Shown piece by piece: positions 16,955 to 25,842 of a stretch of DNA of 41,980 nt; the first letter of the stretch is position 1, and each line of letters starts with the position of its first letter. Below the pieces are notes generated by a model. It had not been told where the DNA came from and searched no databases. It saw only the letters and a list, made by a program, of their open reading frames with translations. The DNA is from CACKLF01 sp002725175 (GTDB taxonomy: Bacteria > Pseudomonadota > Alphaproteobacteria > Rhodobacterales > Rhodobacteraceae): positions 1 through 41,980 of the forward strand of contig PBQX02000085.1 of NCBI GenBank assembly GCA_002725175.2, read 5' to 3'. The position numbers and the translations under genes were made by a program.

Positions 16955-16977
16955 AATAACTTTTACTTTAAGTTATT
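16955..16977 (+). terminator. AT-rich hairpin directly after pyk
   Basis: aataactt and aagttatt form a perfect 8-base stem with a 7-base loop, starting at the base after the pyk stop. It has no GC core and only a short AT-rich tail, so it is a modest candidate pyk terminator. Confidence 0.4.
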
Positions 16978-16990
16978 AATNAACTAGCTC

Positions 16991-17019
16991 TTGCAAAAAG
17001 AACAAAGTGGGCGTATACG
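16991..17019 (+). promoter_or_regulatory. Candidate sigma-70-type promoter for rpmI-rplT-pheST
   Basis: TTGCAA (16991-16996) and TATACG (17014-17019) are separated by 17 bases, each matching 4 of 6 consensus bases. They lie about 70 bases before rpmI, leaving room for a leader where L20 autoregulation could act. infC, often first in this operon elsewhere, is absent. Confidence 0.4.
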
Positions 17020-17090
17020 CATATCCTAAATCTGTGCCGGCCTAAAAAGGGCTGCCGTGTATAGAGTAATATGTTAATTAGGAGAGTGAA

Positions 17091-17291
17091 ATGCCCAAGA
17101 TGAAGACAAAGTCCGGAGCTAAGAAAAGATTCAAAGTAACGGCGACAGGGCGTGTTAAAGCNGCTCAAGCTGGCAAGAGACACGGCATGATAAAAAGATC
17201 CAGTAAATTTATTAGAAACGCGAGGGGCACCAGTACTCTTTCAAANGCCGATGAGAGTATTGTAAAAACTTATATGCCCTATTCCCGATAG
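17091..17291 (+). CDS. rpmI: 50S ribosomal protein L35
   Basis: A 66-residue basic protein starting MPKMKTKSGAKKRFKVTATGR, the L35 signature, and continuing QAGKRHGMIKRSSKFIRNARGT. A component of the large ribosomal subunit. A strong AGGAGAG precedes the ATG. rplT starts 17 bases after its stop, as in nearly all bacteria. Two codons contain N. Confidence 0.97.
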   Translation: MPKMKTKSGAKKRFKVTATGRVKXAQAGKRHGMIKRSSKFIRNARGTSTLSXADESIVKTYMPYSR

Positions 17292-17308
17292 CAGTTAGGT
17301 AGAAGTCA

Positions 17309-17671
17309 ATGTCTAGAGTAAAATCCGGCGTAGTAACACATGCACGACATCGTAAAATAGTTAAGGCAGCTAAGGGCCACTATGGGGCAAGGAGTAGAAA
17401 TTTTAGGACAGCTACTCAGTCAGTAGATAAGGCCATGCAGTATGCAACGCGTGATCGTAAAAATAGAAAAAGGACTTTTAGAGCTTTGTGGATTCAAAGA
17501 ATAAATGCTGGAGTTCGGCTTGTTGATCAAAGCTTAACCTATTCAAAGTTTATTCATGGGTTGTCAAAAAGTGGAATTGAAGTGGATAGAAAAGTGCTTG
17601 CAGATCTAGCTGTTAATGAGCCAGAAGCTTTTAAGTCAATAGTTGATCAAGCAAAGGCAGCGGTTACATAA
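17309..17671 (+). CDS. rplT: 50S ribosomal protein L20
   Basis: A 120-residue protein of normal length. The N-terminal basic helix (MSRVKSGVVTHARHRKIVKAAKGHYGARSRNFR) and NRKRTFRALWIQRINAGVR are diagnostic. It binds 23S rRNA early in large-subunit assembly and, in several bacteria, represses its own operon. It lies between rpmI and pheS; the 56-base gap to pheS contains only a weak AT-rich inverted repeat. Confidence 0.97.
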   Translation: MSRVKSGVVTHARHRKIVKAAKGHYGARSRNFRTATQSVDKAMQYATRDRKNRKRTFRALWIQRINAGVRLVDQSLTYSKFIHGLSKSGIEVDRKVLADLAVNEPEAFKSIVDQAKAAVT

Positions 17672-17727
17672 GTATTTTTCTTCTAGCTCACAATAAGAAA
17701 AGAACTTTCAGTTTGAATTTTTGAGTC

Positions 17728-18837
17728 ATGACAGATGAAATATCAAAACTAAAGGGCGATGCTCTCTTAAGAATTAGAGATGCCCAAGACGAANNTCAAC
17801 TTGAAGAGCTAAGAATAGCTTTTCTAGGTAAAAAAGGCTCTGTTTCCCTGAAGATGCGCAGTTTAGGAAATATGAGCAATGATGATAAAGCAAAATTAGG
17901 TCCAGTTTTAAATGCATTAAAGAATGATATAAATCAGTCAATTTCAGAGAAAAAAAGAGAACTTCGTAAGCAGGCTATTGATGAAAGGCTTAAAGGAGAA
18001 TGGATTGATGTTACTCAGCCATCAAAAGAAAGGAAGTGGGGAACCATTCATCCTGTTAGTCAAGTTACAGATGAAGTTGTGGCCATATTTTCTAGTCTAG
18101 GGTTTTCAGTTGCTGAAGGTCCTCAAATTGAGAGTGATTGGTATAATTTTGATGCTTTAAATATACCGCCAGAGCATCCTGCNAGACAAGANTTTGATAC
18201 TTTTTATATAGCTGGAGAACAGAANAGTGATANGGCCTCAAATGTTTTAAGGACCCATACAAGCCCNGTNCAAATTAGGTACATGGAATCTAACCAAATG
18301 CCCTGNAGGATAATTGCACCAGGCAGAGTGTATAGATCTGATTATGACCAAACTCATACACCTATGTTCCATCAAGTGGAAGGGCTTGCTATAGACAAAA
18401 ATNTAACAATGGCTAATTTGAAGTGGGTACTAGAAGAATTTTGNAAGGCGTTTTTTGAGTTGGAGAAGGTNGAACTTAGGTTCCGTTCCAGTCACTTTCC
18501 TTTTACTGANCCAAGTGCAGAGGTCGATATAAAATGTTCTTGGGATGATGGTAAGCTTAAAGTTGGAGAGGGTAGTGATTGGNTNGAAATACTTGGCTCT
18601 GGGATGGTTCATCCAAAGGTTTTAGAGGCCTCNGGGGTNGATTCAAGAGAATATCAGGGGTTTGCATTTGGTATGGGAATAGACCGAATTGCCATGTTGA
18701 AATATGGAATNCCTGATCTGAGGTCGTTTTTTGACAATGATTTACGTTGGCTTCATCACTACGGGTTTAGTACGATTGATGTTCCAGGACTTCATTCTGG
18801 AATAAGTGAGACTGCAATAAAATCAACTGAAATTTAA
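17728..18837 (+). CDS. pheS: Phenylalanyl-tRNA synthetase alpha subunit
   Basis: Catalytic subunit of the alpha2-beta2 enzyme charging tRNA-Phe. The 369 residues comprise an N-terminal coiled coil (about 1-90) followed by the class II core: HPVSQVTDEVVAIFSSLGFSVAEGPQIESDWYNFDALN, LRTHTS, motif 2 around GRVYRSDYDQTHTPMFHQVEG, and motif 3 FAFGMGIDRIAMLKYG near residue 315-330. pheT begins 15 bases after the stop, consistent with equal expression. It holds about 20 N bases, mostly at third codon positions. Confidence 0.96.
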   Translation: MTDEISKLKGDALLRIRDAQDEXQLEELRIAFLGKKGSVSLKMRSLGNMSNDDKAKLGPVLNALKNDINQSISEKKRELRKQAIDERLKGEWIDVTQPSKERKWGTIHPVSQVTDEVVAIFSSLGFSVAEGPQIESDWYNFDALNIPPEHPXRQXFDTFYIAGEQXSDXASNVLRTHTSXXQIRYMESNQMPXRIIAPGRVYRSDYDQTHTPMFHQVEGLAIDKNXTMANLKWVLEEFXKAFFELEKXELRFRSSHFPFTXPSAEVDIKCSWDDGKLKVGEGSDWXEILGSGMVHPKVLEAXGXDSREYQGFAFGMGIDRIAMLKYGXPDLRSFFDNDLRWLHHYGFSTIDVPGLHSGISETAIKSTEI

Positions 18838-18852
18838 AAGGTATGTATTTCA

Positions 18853-21264
18853 ATGAAGTTTTCTNTTGGCTGGCTTAAAGACCATCTTGAAACAAATGCT
18901 AGTGTTGGTGAGATTGCGGATGCCCTGACTGATTTAGGACTGGANGTTGAATCAATTAGCGATCCNTCAGAGACACTCAAGCATTTCAAGGTAGGAGAAA
19001 TCTTGTCAGCNGAAAAACACCCTCAAGCAGATAAGTTGAAGATTTGTCTGGTGGCAACTTCTGAAGGTGATAGGCAGATCATTTGTGGNGCTCCTAATGC
19101 CAGGCCTGGAATAAAAGTAGTAGTTGCTCAGCCAGGCGACTATATTCCAGGATTAGATACAAAAATAAAAGTAGGGAAAATTCGTGGCGTAGAGAGTTTT
19201 GGGATGATGTGTTCTGAGAAGGAACTTCAGATTTCAGATGAACATGAAGGTATCATCGAAATTCATGGTGAAGCTAAGGTTGGTCAGTATTATACAGAGC
19301 TCACGGATATTAAAGATCCAATAATTCAGATCTCAATAACACCCAATAGACCTGATGCTCTTGGTGTTAGAGGTATAGCCAGAGATCTTCAGGCAAAGGG
19401 AATAGGATCTATTATTCATCAAGATATTAAGCCAGTTATTGGAACATTTGACAGTCCAATTAAGGTGACATTAAATTCGAATGTTTCCAAAAAGGATTGC
19501 CCNTTATTTATTGGCAGATATTTCAGGAATGTTCACAATGGCTCTTCTCCTAAATGGCTGCAGGATAGATTAAGAGCCATAGGTTTGAGACCAATTTCAA
19601 CATTAGTAGATATTACAAATTATCTTACTTATGACCAAAATAGACCTCTTCATGTATTTGATGCAAATAAAGTTAAAGGAAACTTGGAGGTAAGGAAAGC
19701 TCGAGAAAATGAGAAGATANTTGCTTTAGATGAAAAGGAATATGTTCTNGACCCAACTATGACAGTTATTTCAGATGANGAAGGNGTTGAATCAATTGGA
19801 GGAATCATGGGTGCNATNAACTCTGGCTGCACCTATGAAACTACCAATGTTTTCGTGGAGGCTGCATATTTTAATACTATAGCTACAGCTAAAACTGGAC
19901 GGCGATTAAGGATTGAATCTGATGCCAGATATAGATTTGAAAGAGGTATTGACCCGGACTTTACGGAAACAGGTATGGAGTTGGCTACAANGCTTATACT
20001 GGAGTATTGTGGTGGTGAGGCTTCAAANNTGATTGTTTCCGGTGCNCCACCCAACANACCTCCCGCTATTAGCTTGGACCCTGAGAAATTAAATTCAGTT
20101 GTAGGNATGACTGTGTCTTCGCGGGAGCAGTGCAGAATCTTAAACGATCTGGGGTTTAAAGTTTCTGGAGATTCACCTTATGAAGTCAGTATTCCTAGCT
20201 GGAGGCCAGANATAATGGGTGATATTGATCTTCTTGAAGANATATCTCGAGTNATATCACTAAGAAATTTAGAAGGGAAACCATTTGAAAAAAATGACTT
20301 TGGAGTACCNAAACCCATTTTGACAAAAATGCAACGGAGGGTTTCAAGGTTGCGTCGAGCTTTTACTATNGAAGGGTATGACGAATGTATAACTTATAGT
20401 TTTCTTGANAAGGCTAGTGCTGAGCTTTTTAGNGAAGGGAAGGCNCNAGCATTTATTTCGAATCCTATAAGNTCGGAAATGACTGATATGAGGCCTTCGA
20501 TTATTCCTGGNCTTCTAATGGCAGCAAGTAAGAACCAAGATNGAGGAATTTTTGANCTTCGCTTATTTGAAATTGGTAGTAGCTTCAATGGAAATTNGCC
20601 TGGCGACGAATTCTTNGAGGCTTCCGGTCTAATTTTAGGTAATATTTTTGGAAGAAACGCGTATGAGCCTTTGCGNGTGGTTGATTTCTTTGATGTCAAA
20701 GGCCATTTACTACATGTTTTGGATAAGCTTAATGCTCCAATTAATAGGTTGAGCTTTAAGAGAAACGCNCCCAGCTATTATCATCCTCAGCGTTCTGCAA
20801 TTATTCAGTTGGGGCCAAAAATAAGAATTGGAGAAATAGGGGAAATCCATCCCAGTATTTTAGAGAGTTTTGGCTTAAAAGGCTCTGCACACGCATTTAC
20901 TATTTTCCCTGAAAATATCCCTTTCCAAGGATCTAATTCNTCAGCCAGACAAGCCATGAAAATATCTGATTTACCATCTTCTAACCGAGATTTTGCCTTT
21001 ATAGTAGATGAAAAAATACAAGTTGATGCAGTGATAGCTGCAATATATTCCGTTGATAAAAAGCTGATTGAGGAAGTTTCTCTTTTTGATGTCTTTGAAG
21101 GGAGAAAAGCCCATGAGCAATTTGGAAACGGTAAGAAATCAATTGCCTTTTCAGTAAAACTACAACCGNCGTTACAAACTCTTAAAGATTCTGATATCGA
21201 AGAATTATCGACAAAAATAATAAAGACAGTTGAAGAAAAAACGGGTGGAAGTCTTCGGAGCTGA
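18853..21264 (+). CDS. pheT: Phenylalanyl-tRNA synthetase beta subunit
   Basis: Structural and editing partner of PheS, with 803 residues (usual about 795-810). Visible domains in order: a B1/tRNA-binding OB fold (HPQADKLKICLVATSEGDRQIICxAPNARPG, about 55-90); the B3/4 editing domain (ITPNRPDALGVRGIARDL, then LVDITNYLTYDQNRPLHVFDANK); B5 with PSWRPxIMGDIDLLEE; and the C-terminal FDX-ACB domain (about 710-803, SDLPSSNRDFAFIVDEKIQ). ATG 18853 follows AAAAGG. It is the most N-rich gene in the window. By my count about 28 of 37 N bases are at third codon positions. Confidence 0.96.
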   Translation: MKFSXGWLKDHLETNASVGEIADALTDLGLXVESISDXSETLKHFKVGEILSXEKHPQADKLKICLVATSEGDRQIICXAPNARPGIKVVVAQPGDYIPGLDTKIKVGKIRGVESFGMMCSEKELQISDEHEGIIEIHGEAKVGQYYTELTDIKDPIIQISITPNRPDALGVRGIARDLQAKGIGSIIHQDIKPVIGTFDSPIKVTLNSNVSKKDCXLFIGRYFRNVHNGSSPKWLQDRLRAIGLRPISTLVDITNYLTYDQNRPLHVFDANKVKGNLEVRKARENEKIXALDEKEYVXDPTMTVISDXEXVESIGGIMGXXNSGCTYETTNVFVEAAYFNTIATAKTGRRLRIESDARYRFERGIDPDFTETGMELATXLILEYCGGEASXXIVSGXPPNXPPAISLDPEKLNSVVXMTVSSREQCRILNDLGFKVSGDSPYEVSIPSWRPXIMGDIDLLEXISRXISLRNLEGKPFEKNDFGVXKPILTKMQRRVSRLRRAFTXEGYDECITYSFLXKASAELFXEGKXXAFISNPIXSEMTDMRPSIIPXLLMAASKNQDXGIFXLRLFEIGSSFNGNXPGDEFXEASGLILGNIFGRNAYEPLXVVDFFDVKGHLLHVLDKLNAPINRLSFKRNXPSYYHPQRSAIIQLGPKIRIGEIGEIHPSILESFGLKGSAHAFTIFPENIPFQGSNXSARQAMKISDLPSSNRDFAFIVDEKIQVDAVIAAIYSVDKKLIEEVSLFDVFEGRKAHEQFGNGKKSIAFSVKLQPXLQTLKDSDIEELSTKIIKTVEEKTGGSLRS

Positions 21265-21311
21265 AATNCNCAAAAAANATAGCAAAAAAAATTTTAAAAT
21301 AGGAAAGAAAA

Positions 21312-21686
21312 ATGGATAAGAGCTTATTTGAAAAGGGGNTAAAAATAAGGAAAAGGGTTCTAGGNTCTGATTATGTAGAGAAGAATATAAACGAAGATGA
21401 TGAGTTCACGTTTCCTTTTCAAGAAGCTATGACNTCTTGGTGCTGGGGTTTTGGTTGGGGAGATAATNCCATCGATCTCAAAACGCGATCTATGATGAAT
21501 TTGGCAATGATTGGGGCATTGGGCAAAATGACTGAGTGGAGGACTCATTGTCGAGCAGCAATTAATAACGGAGTTACAAAGGAAGAACTGCGTGCCATAA
21601 TTCATGTGGTGGGAATTTATTGTGGTGTTCCACAAGCAATCGAATGCTTTAGAGCTGCAAAAGAGATTTTAAGTGAGTTTGATTAA
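21312..21686 (+). CDS. Carboxymuconolactone decarboxylase (CMD) family protein
   Basis: A 124-residue all-helical protein. LDLKTRSMMNLAMIGALGKMTEWRTHCRAAINNGVTKEELRAIIHVVGIYCGVPQAIECFRAAKE is the 4-carboxymuconolactone decarboxylase (PcaC-like) pattern. The CxxC of AhpD peroxidases is absent: the equivalent place reads YCGVPQA. A decarboxylase-like or ring-lactone role is therefore more likely than peroxide reduction, but no aromatic-degradation genes lie nearby and the substrate is open. It follows pheT by 47 AT-rich bases. Confidence 0.83.
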   Translation: MDKSLFEKGXKIRKRVLXSDYVEKNINEDDEFTFPFQEAMXSWCWGFGWGDNXIDLKTRSMMNLAMIGALGKMTEWRTHCRAAINNGVTKEELRAIIHVVGIYCGVPQAIECFRAAKEILSEFD

Positions 21687-21716
21687 GTTAATCCATCTTA
21701 AAGAGAATCAAAAAAG

Positions 21717-22838
21717 CTATTCGTTATGAATAAGCTCATCTGGTGAATAGTATTTTTCGCCTAATGANGAAGCAACTGCTTCATACGCAATTTTTCCTTT
21801 GTGAACATTTAAGCCGTTCTTCAGGTGAGGGTTNTCCAGGCATGCTTTTGCCCACCCTTTCTCAGCAATTTGCATAATAAAAGGCATTGTAGCATTATTT
21901 AATGCCATTGTAGAAGTTCTTGCTACCGCTCCAGGCATGTTAGCAACACAATAATGTACTATTCCATCAACTTCATAAATTGGGTCGTCATGGGTTGTGG
22001 GTTTTGAAGTTTCAAAGCAACCACCTTGATCAATGGCTACGTCCACTAAAACAGCTCCTTTTTTCATTCTTGAGAGTTGACTGCGCTCAATAAGCTTTGG
22101 GGCTTTAGCTCCTGGAATTAGAACAGCTCCAATAATCATATCTGCTTNCTTTGAAAGTTCATTGATGGTCTCAATTGATGAATAGGCTGTTTTGATCTGA
22201 GGCCCAAAACAATCGTCNATTTCCTTCATTCTTTCTATAGATCTATCCAAAATTGTAACATTTGCTCCCATTCCACAAGCCACTCGGGCAGAGTTTGTGC
22301 CAACAACACCTCCTCCTATTACTAAGATATTAGCTGGAAGGACACCTGGAACACCACCCATTAATACTCCCCTACCGCCATTTGCTTTTTGTAATGTCCA
22401 TGATCCTACCTGAGGGGCTAACTTTCCCGCCACTTCAGACATTGGAGCTAACAAAGGAAGCCCCCCACGTCCATCTGTAACGGTTTCATAGGCAATTGCC
22501 GTCACCTTACTATCTATAAGTTCCTTAGANTGCACAGGATCGGGNGCTAGATGTAAATAAGTAAAAAGTATTTGGTCAGATTTTAGAAGTTTTCTTTCCT
22601 CCGCTTGAGGTTCTTTAACTTTTATAATCATTTCAGAATTTGAAAAAACTTTTTCTGCATTAGATAGAATTTGAGCACCCGCAGATTCATATTCGCTATC
22701 TAGGAACCCAGAACCAATGCCAGAACTTTCCTGAATGAAAACTGAATGGCCCAGTTTAGTTAGTTCTTTCACTGTAGCAGGGATTAATCCTACCCTATAC
22801 TCTTGATTTTTTATCTCTTTTGGGCACCCTATTTTCAT
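21717..22838 (-). CDS. ald: Alanine dehydrogenase
   Basis: NAD-dependent interconversion of L-alanine with pyruvate plus ammonia. At 373 residues it is full length. MKIGCPKEIKNQEYRVGLIP at the start, MIIKVKEPQ (active-site Lys) and FTYLHLxPDP (active-site His) form the substrate domain. VIGGGVVGTNSARVACGMGANVTILD is the Rossmann motif (about 172-197), and VDVAIDQGGCFETS and HYCVANMPGAVARTSTMALNNAT are further family blocks. ATG 22838 has GAGG upstream. The divergent Lrp-type gene 135 bases away is the expected regulator. Four N bases. Confidence 0.95.
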   Translation of the reverse strand: MKIGCPKEIKNQEYRVGLIPATVKELTKLGHSVFIQESSGIGSGFLDSEYESAGAQILSNAEKVFSNSEMIIKVKEPQAEERKLLKSDQILFTYLHLXPDPVXSKELIDSKVTAIAYETVTDGRGGLPLLAPMSEVAGKLAPQVGSWTLQKANGGRGVLMGGVPGVLPANILVIGGGVVGTNSARVACGMGANVTILDRSIERMKEXDDCFGPQIKTAYSSIETINELSKXADMIIGAVLIPGAKAPKLIERSQLSRMKKGAVLVDVAIDQGGCFETSKPTTHDDPIYEVDGIVHYCVANMPGAVARTSTMALNNATMPFIMQIAEKGWAKACLXNPHLKNGLNVHKGKIAYEAVAXSLGEKYYSPDELIHNE

Positions 22839-22926
22839 TTTATCCTCAGTGTTATATTTATACTATGGGCAACATTTTATACGATAAATTAAAGAATTTT
22901 CTTCCTCATATTAACGTTATTTGCTA

Positions 22927-22953
22927 TTTATTCGAATTATATTCGAAATATTT
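22927..22953. promoter_or_regulatory. Candidate Lrp/AldR operator between ald and the regulator gene
   Basis: Two perfect TTCGAA palindromes (22931-22936 and 22942-22947) are spaced 11 bases start to start, one helical turn, within an AT-rich block just before the regulator's ATG. Lrp-family proteins bind such AT-rich dyads in multiples. The identity of the bound protein is inferred from the divergent layout. Confidence 0.45.
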
Positions 22954-22973
22954 ATGAAAATGAGAAATTTATT

Positions 22974-23435
22974 ATGGAAAAAATTGACACAATAGATCGA
23001 CGGTTATTGAGGATTCTTCAAAAAAACGGAAGAATCTCTAATTCTGACTTGTCGGATGCTGTTGCATTGTCACCTTCAGCCTGTCATAGAAGACTTAAGA
23101 GGCTGTCTGATGAAGGGGTTATCAAATCCTTTTGCGCTATGATAGAACCAAGTGCCATAGCTATAAGATCCACTATATTTGTTGAAATCACTCTTTCTAA
23201 GCAAAGCAGTGAAGAATTAGATATATTCGAAAAAGAGGTAAAGAAGATTGATGAAGTTCTTGAATGTCATTTAATGGCTGGTTCAGCGGATTATTTATTA
23301 AAAATAGTTGCTAGTGATAACGATGATTTTGAAAGGATTCACCGAAATTTTCTCTCCAAACTTCCAGGAATTGCAAATATGAAATCAAATTTCGCCCTTA
23401 GGACCGTTTTTAAGACCACGGCTTTACCAATATAG
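22974..23435 (+). CDS. Lrp/AsnC family transcriptional regulator
   Basis: A 153-residue protein with an N-terminal winged helix-turn-helix (IDRRLLRILQKNGRISNSDLSDAVALSPSACHRRLKRLSDEGVI, about 5-48) and a C-terminal RAM/ligand-binding domain (ECHLMAGSADYLLKIVASDNDDFERIHRNFLSKLPGI). Members near ald sense alanine or other amino acids and activate ald; that role is inferred from the divergent placement. It probably also controls its own gene, since the paired TTCGAA sites end about 26 bases before its ATG. Confidence 0.9.
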   Translation: MEKIDTIDRRLLRILQKNGRISNSDLSDAVALSPSACHRRLKRLSDEGVIKSFCAMIEPSAIAIRSTIFVEITLSKQSSEELDIFEKEVKKIDEVLECHLMAGSADYLLKIVASDNDDFERIHRNFLSKLPGIANMKSNFALRTVFKTTALPI

Positions 23436-23448
23436 AAAGGTAACCTTT
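23436..23448. terminator. Short hairpin between convergent Lrp-type gene and greA
   Basis: aaagg / ccttt with a taa loop begins right after the regulator's stop and is followed by tta. It has only 5 pairs and is a weak bidirectional terminator candidate. Confidence 0.3.
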
Positions 23449-23458
23449 TAGCGAAAAA

Positions 23459-23929
23459 TTAAACAAATTTTACTTCTAGAATTTCATAAGACTTTGTGCC
23501 TCCTGGTGTTTTCACTTCAACTCCGTCACCAGGTTCTTTGCCAATCAAAGCTCTAGCTAAAGGTGCCTGCATGTTCAACAAGTTTTGCTCTATATTAGCT
23601 TCTGGCTCCCCAACAATTTGAAATACTTTTTCATCTTCAGTATCTTCATCAATGAGGCGAACTGTGGCTCCAAACTTAATTGATCCTGATAGAGTTTTTG
23701 GATCAATAACATTAGCTCTTGAGATTACAGCCTCTAAATCCTTAATCCTACCTTCTATATGACTTTGACTTTCCCGAGCCGCGTGGTACTCGGCGTTTTC
23801 GGAAAGGTCACCATGTTCTCTTGCTTCAGCAATAGCACGTATAACAGCCGGGCGCTCTTTGCTTTTCAGCCTTTTCAACTCTTCGTCTAATTTATCAAAA
23901 CCCTGCTGCGTAAGGGGTATTTTTTCCAT
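23459..23929 (-). CDS. greA: Transcription elongation factor GreA
   Basis: Rescues backtracked RNA polymerase by stimulating transcript cleavage. The 156-residue protein has the N-terminal coiled coil (about 1-75) with the acidic tip HGDLSENAEYHAARESQ, then the C-terminal FKBP-like domain (VRLIDEDTEDEKVFQIVGEPEAN, SPLARALIGKEPGD-like PLARALIGKEPGDGVEVKTPGG). Length and motifs are normal. The 240 bases upstream, to the ETF-QO gene, hold AT-rich sequence with no gene that I can support; promoters for both divergent genes must lie there. Confidence 0.96.
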   Translation of the reverse strand: MEKIPLTQQGFDKLDEELKRLKSKERPAVIRAIAEAREHGDLSENAEYHAARESQSHIEGRIKDLEAVISRANVIDPKTLSGSIKFGATVRLIDEDTEDEKVFQIVGEPEANIEQNLLNMQAPLARALIGKEPGDGVEVKTPGGTKSYEILEVKFV

Positions 23930-24169
23930 TAAATTGGCCTCGATATTCGTTAGGTCATAAAGACATTAAAAAGCATTCGATATTTTATCAAGTCATTTAA
24001 GTTGCTTAGTTTGTAACCTATTTTAATGTTTCTATAAATAATAAACTATCAAACTTATCTAAATGTTGCAGTTATCTAAGTTATTTAGTATTTATTTCTC
24101 TCATATTTGCTAAGAATATGCTTGCTAACAATTATGTAACTTTTAGTTATTTCATGGGAGATTGGTTTT

Positions 24170-25813
24170 TTGGATATAGTTAGAGAATCAATGGAATATG
24201 ATGTAGTAATCGTTGGTGGTGGTCCTTCTGGGCTATCAGCTGCCATAAAGTTAAAGCAACTGAACGCAGATCTTCAGGTAGTTGTTTTAGAAAAGGGGTC
24301 AGAAGTAGGGTCACACATTTTGTCTGGGGCAGTAATTGATCCTATAGGATTAAATGAGTTATTTCCTGATTGGAAAGATAGAGGTTCTCCTGTAAATATT
24401 GAAGTTACTGAAGACAGATTTCTCATGTTGGGACCTGCGGGATCTTTACGGATGCCAAATTTTCTGATGCCTCCGCTAATGAGTAACCATGGAAATTATA
24501 TAGTTTCTATGGCGAATGTTTGTAGATGGCTGGCTACAGAAGCAGAAGAGTTAGGTGTAGAAATATTTCCTGGAATGGCTTGTTCGGAACTTGTATTTGG
24601 AGAATCTGGTGAAATTAAGGGTGTAGTCGCTGGGGAGTTTGGAAAAGATAAAGACGGTAATGCGACGGATGGTTACGAGCCTGGCATGGAACTCCATGGA
24701 AAATATATTTTGTTAGCGGAAGGCGCTAGAGGCTCCTTAACAAAGCAGGTAGTGAATAAATTTAGATTAGATGAAAATAAAGAACCACAAAAGTTTGGTC
24801 TCGGGATGAAAGAGATATGGGAAATTACTCCGGATAAGCATAAATTAGGACAAGTTACTCACACTATGGGCTGGCCCCTAGGAAAAAATGCAGGGGGTGG
24901 ATCTTTTATTTACCATATAGAAAATAATCAGATTTACCTCGGTTTTGTAGTGCATTTGAATTATCAAAACCCTTATTTGTCTCCATATATGGAATTCCAA
25001 AAGTTTAAAGGTCACCCAAAAATCTCTGAACTTTTGGAAGGAGGGAAGAGAATTGCGTATGGAGCAAGGGCTATTTCGGAGGGAGGTTGGCAATCAATTC
25101 CAAAACTCTCATTTCCGGGAGGGGCCATAATTGGTTGCGCTGCTGGGCTCGTAAATGTGCCTCGGATAAAAGGAAACCATAATGCAATGCTTTCTGGAAT
25201 TTTGGCTGCTGAGAGCATTGTGAAAGAAATTGCTTCAAAAGGTGGAGAGTTGGTATCATATGATCGTCGTCTTAAATCTAGTGTAATAGCTGCAGATTTA
25301 AAGAAAGTGCGAAATGTTAAACCTCTTTGGACTAAGTTTGGTTTGATGGGAGCTCTCATTCTTGGGGCTCTAGACATGTGGGTAGCAAATCTTTTTGGGT
25401 TCAATATTTTTGGAACACTAAGTCACGGTAAAAATGATGCGGAATCGACAGGTGAGGCAAAAAATTTCAAGGAAATACTGTATTCCAAACCGGATGGTAA
25501 AGTTAGTTTTGATAGGCTAACCAACCTAAGTTTTTCATCAACAAATCACGAGGAGAATCAGCCTTGTCATTTAGATTTAAAGGATGAAAATGTTCCTATT
25601 GCCGTTAATCTCCAAAAATTCTCTGAGCCGGCACAACGTTACTGTCCTGCAGGGGTGTACGAAGTTATCCTGGAAAATGAAAAGGACCCTAGGTTTCAAA
25701 TAAATGCACAAAACTGTCTACACTGCAAAACTTGTGATATCAAAGATCCAAGCCAGAATATAACTTGGAGGACGCCACAGGGAGGCGAGGGTCCAAATTA
25801 TTCAAATATGTAA
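24170..25813 (+). CDS. Electron transfer flavoprotein-ubiquinone oxidoreductase
   Basis: Passes electrons from reduced ETF (fatty acid and amino acid dehydrogenases) to ubiquinone at the inner membrane. The 547 residues have an FAD-binding N-terminus (YDVVIVGGGPSGLSAAIKL), the ISEGGWQSIPKLSFPGGAIIGCAAG block, a hydrophobic monotopic membrane segment, and a C-terminal 4Fe-4S domain with CPAGVYE and NCLHCKTCDIKDP. TTG 24170 is preferred to ATG 24191 because the extra residues DIVRESMEYDVV match the usual RESMEYDVV start of the family and GGGAG lies upstream. It is the first gene of a run with the TPR protein and ispE. Confidence 0.95.
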   Translation: MDIVRESMEYDVVIVGGGPSGLSAAIKLKQLNADLQVVVLEKGSEVGSHILSGAVIDPIGLNELFPDWKDRGSPVNIEVTEDRFLMLGPAGSLRMPNFLMPPLMSNHGNYIVSMANVCRWLATEAEELGVEIFPGMACSELVFGESGEIKGVVAGEFGKDKDGNATDGYEPGMELHGKYILLAEGARGSLTKQVVNKFRLDENKEPQKFGLGMKEIWEITPDKHKLGQVTHTMGWPLGKNAGGGSFIYHIENNQIYLGFVVHLNYQNPYLSPYMEFQKFKGHPKISELLEGGKRIAYGARAISEGGWQSIPKLSFPGGAIIGCAAGLVNVPRIKGNHNAMLSGILAAESIVKEIASKGGELVSYDRRLKSSVIAADLKKVRNVKPLWTKFGLMGALILGALDMWVANLFGFNIFGTLSHGKNDAESTGEAKNFKEILYSKPDGKVSFDRLTNLSFSSTNHEENQPCHLDLKDENVPIAVNLQKFSEPAQRYCPAGVYEVILENEKDPRFQINAQNCLHCKTCDIKDPSQNITWRTPQGGEGPNYSNM

Positions 25814-25842
25814 TTTAGTAGAGTAAGTAAGGATAATAAAAA

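Noticed and set aside
17675..17701. Inverted repeat (ttttctt / aagaaaa) between rplT and pheS as an attenuator
   Set aside because: It is all A/T pairs with a long loop. I saw no leader peptide rich in phenylalanine, so a classical pheST attenuator is not supported.
21312..21686. AhpD-like peroxidase for the CMD-family gene
   Set aside because: The catalytic CxxC of AhpD is missing, so a PcaC-like assignment fits better.
23930..24169. 240-base AT-rich gap upstream of ETF-QO as a site for a small RNA or lost gene
   Set aside because: No reading frame, tRNA-like fold, strong hairpin or repeat could be recognised. It probably just holds promoters for greA and ETF-QO.
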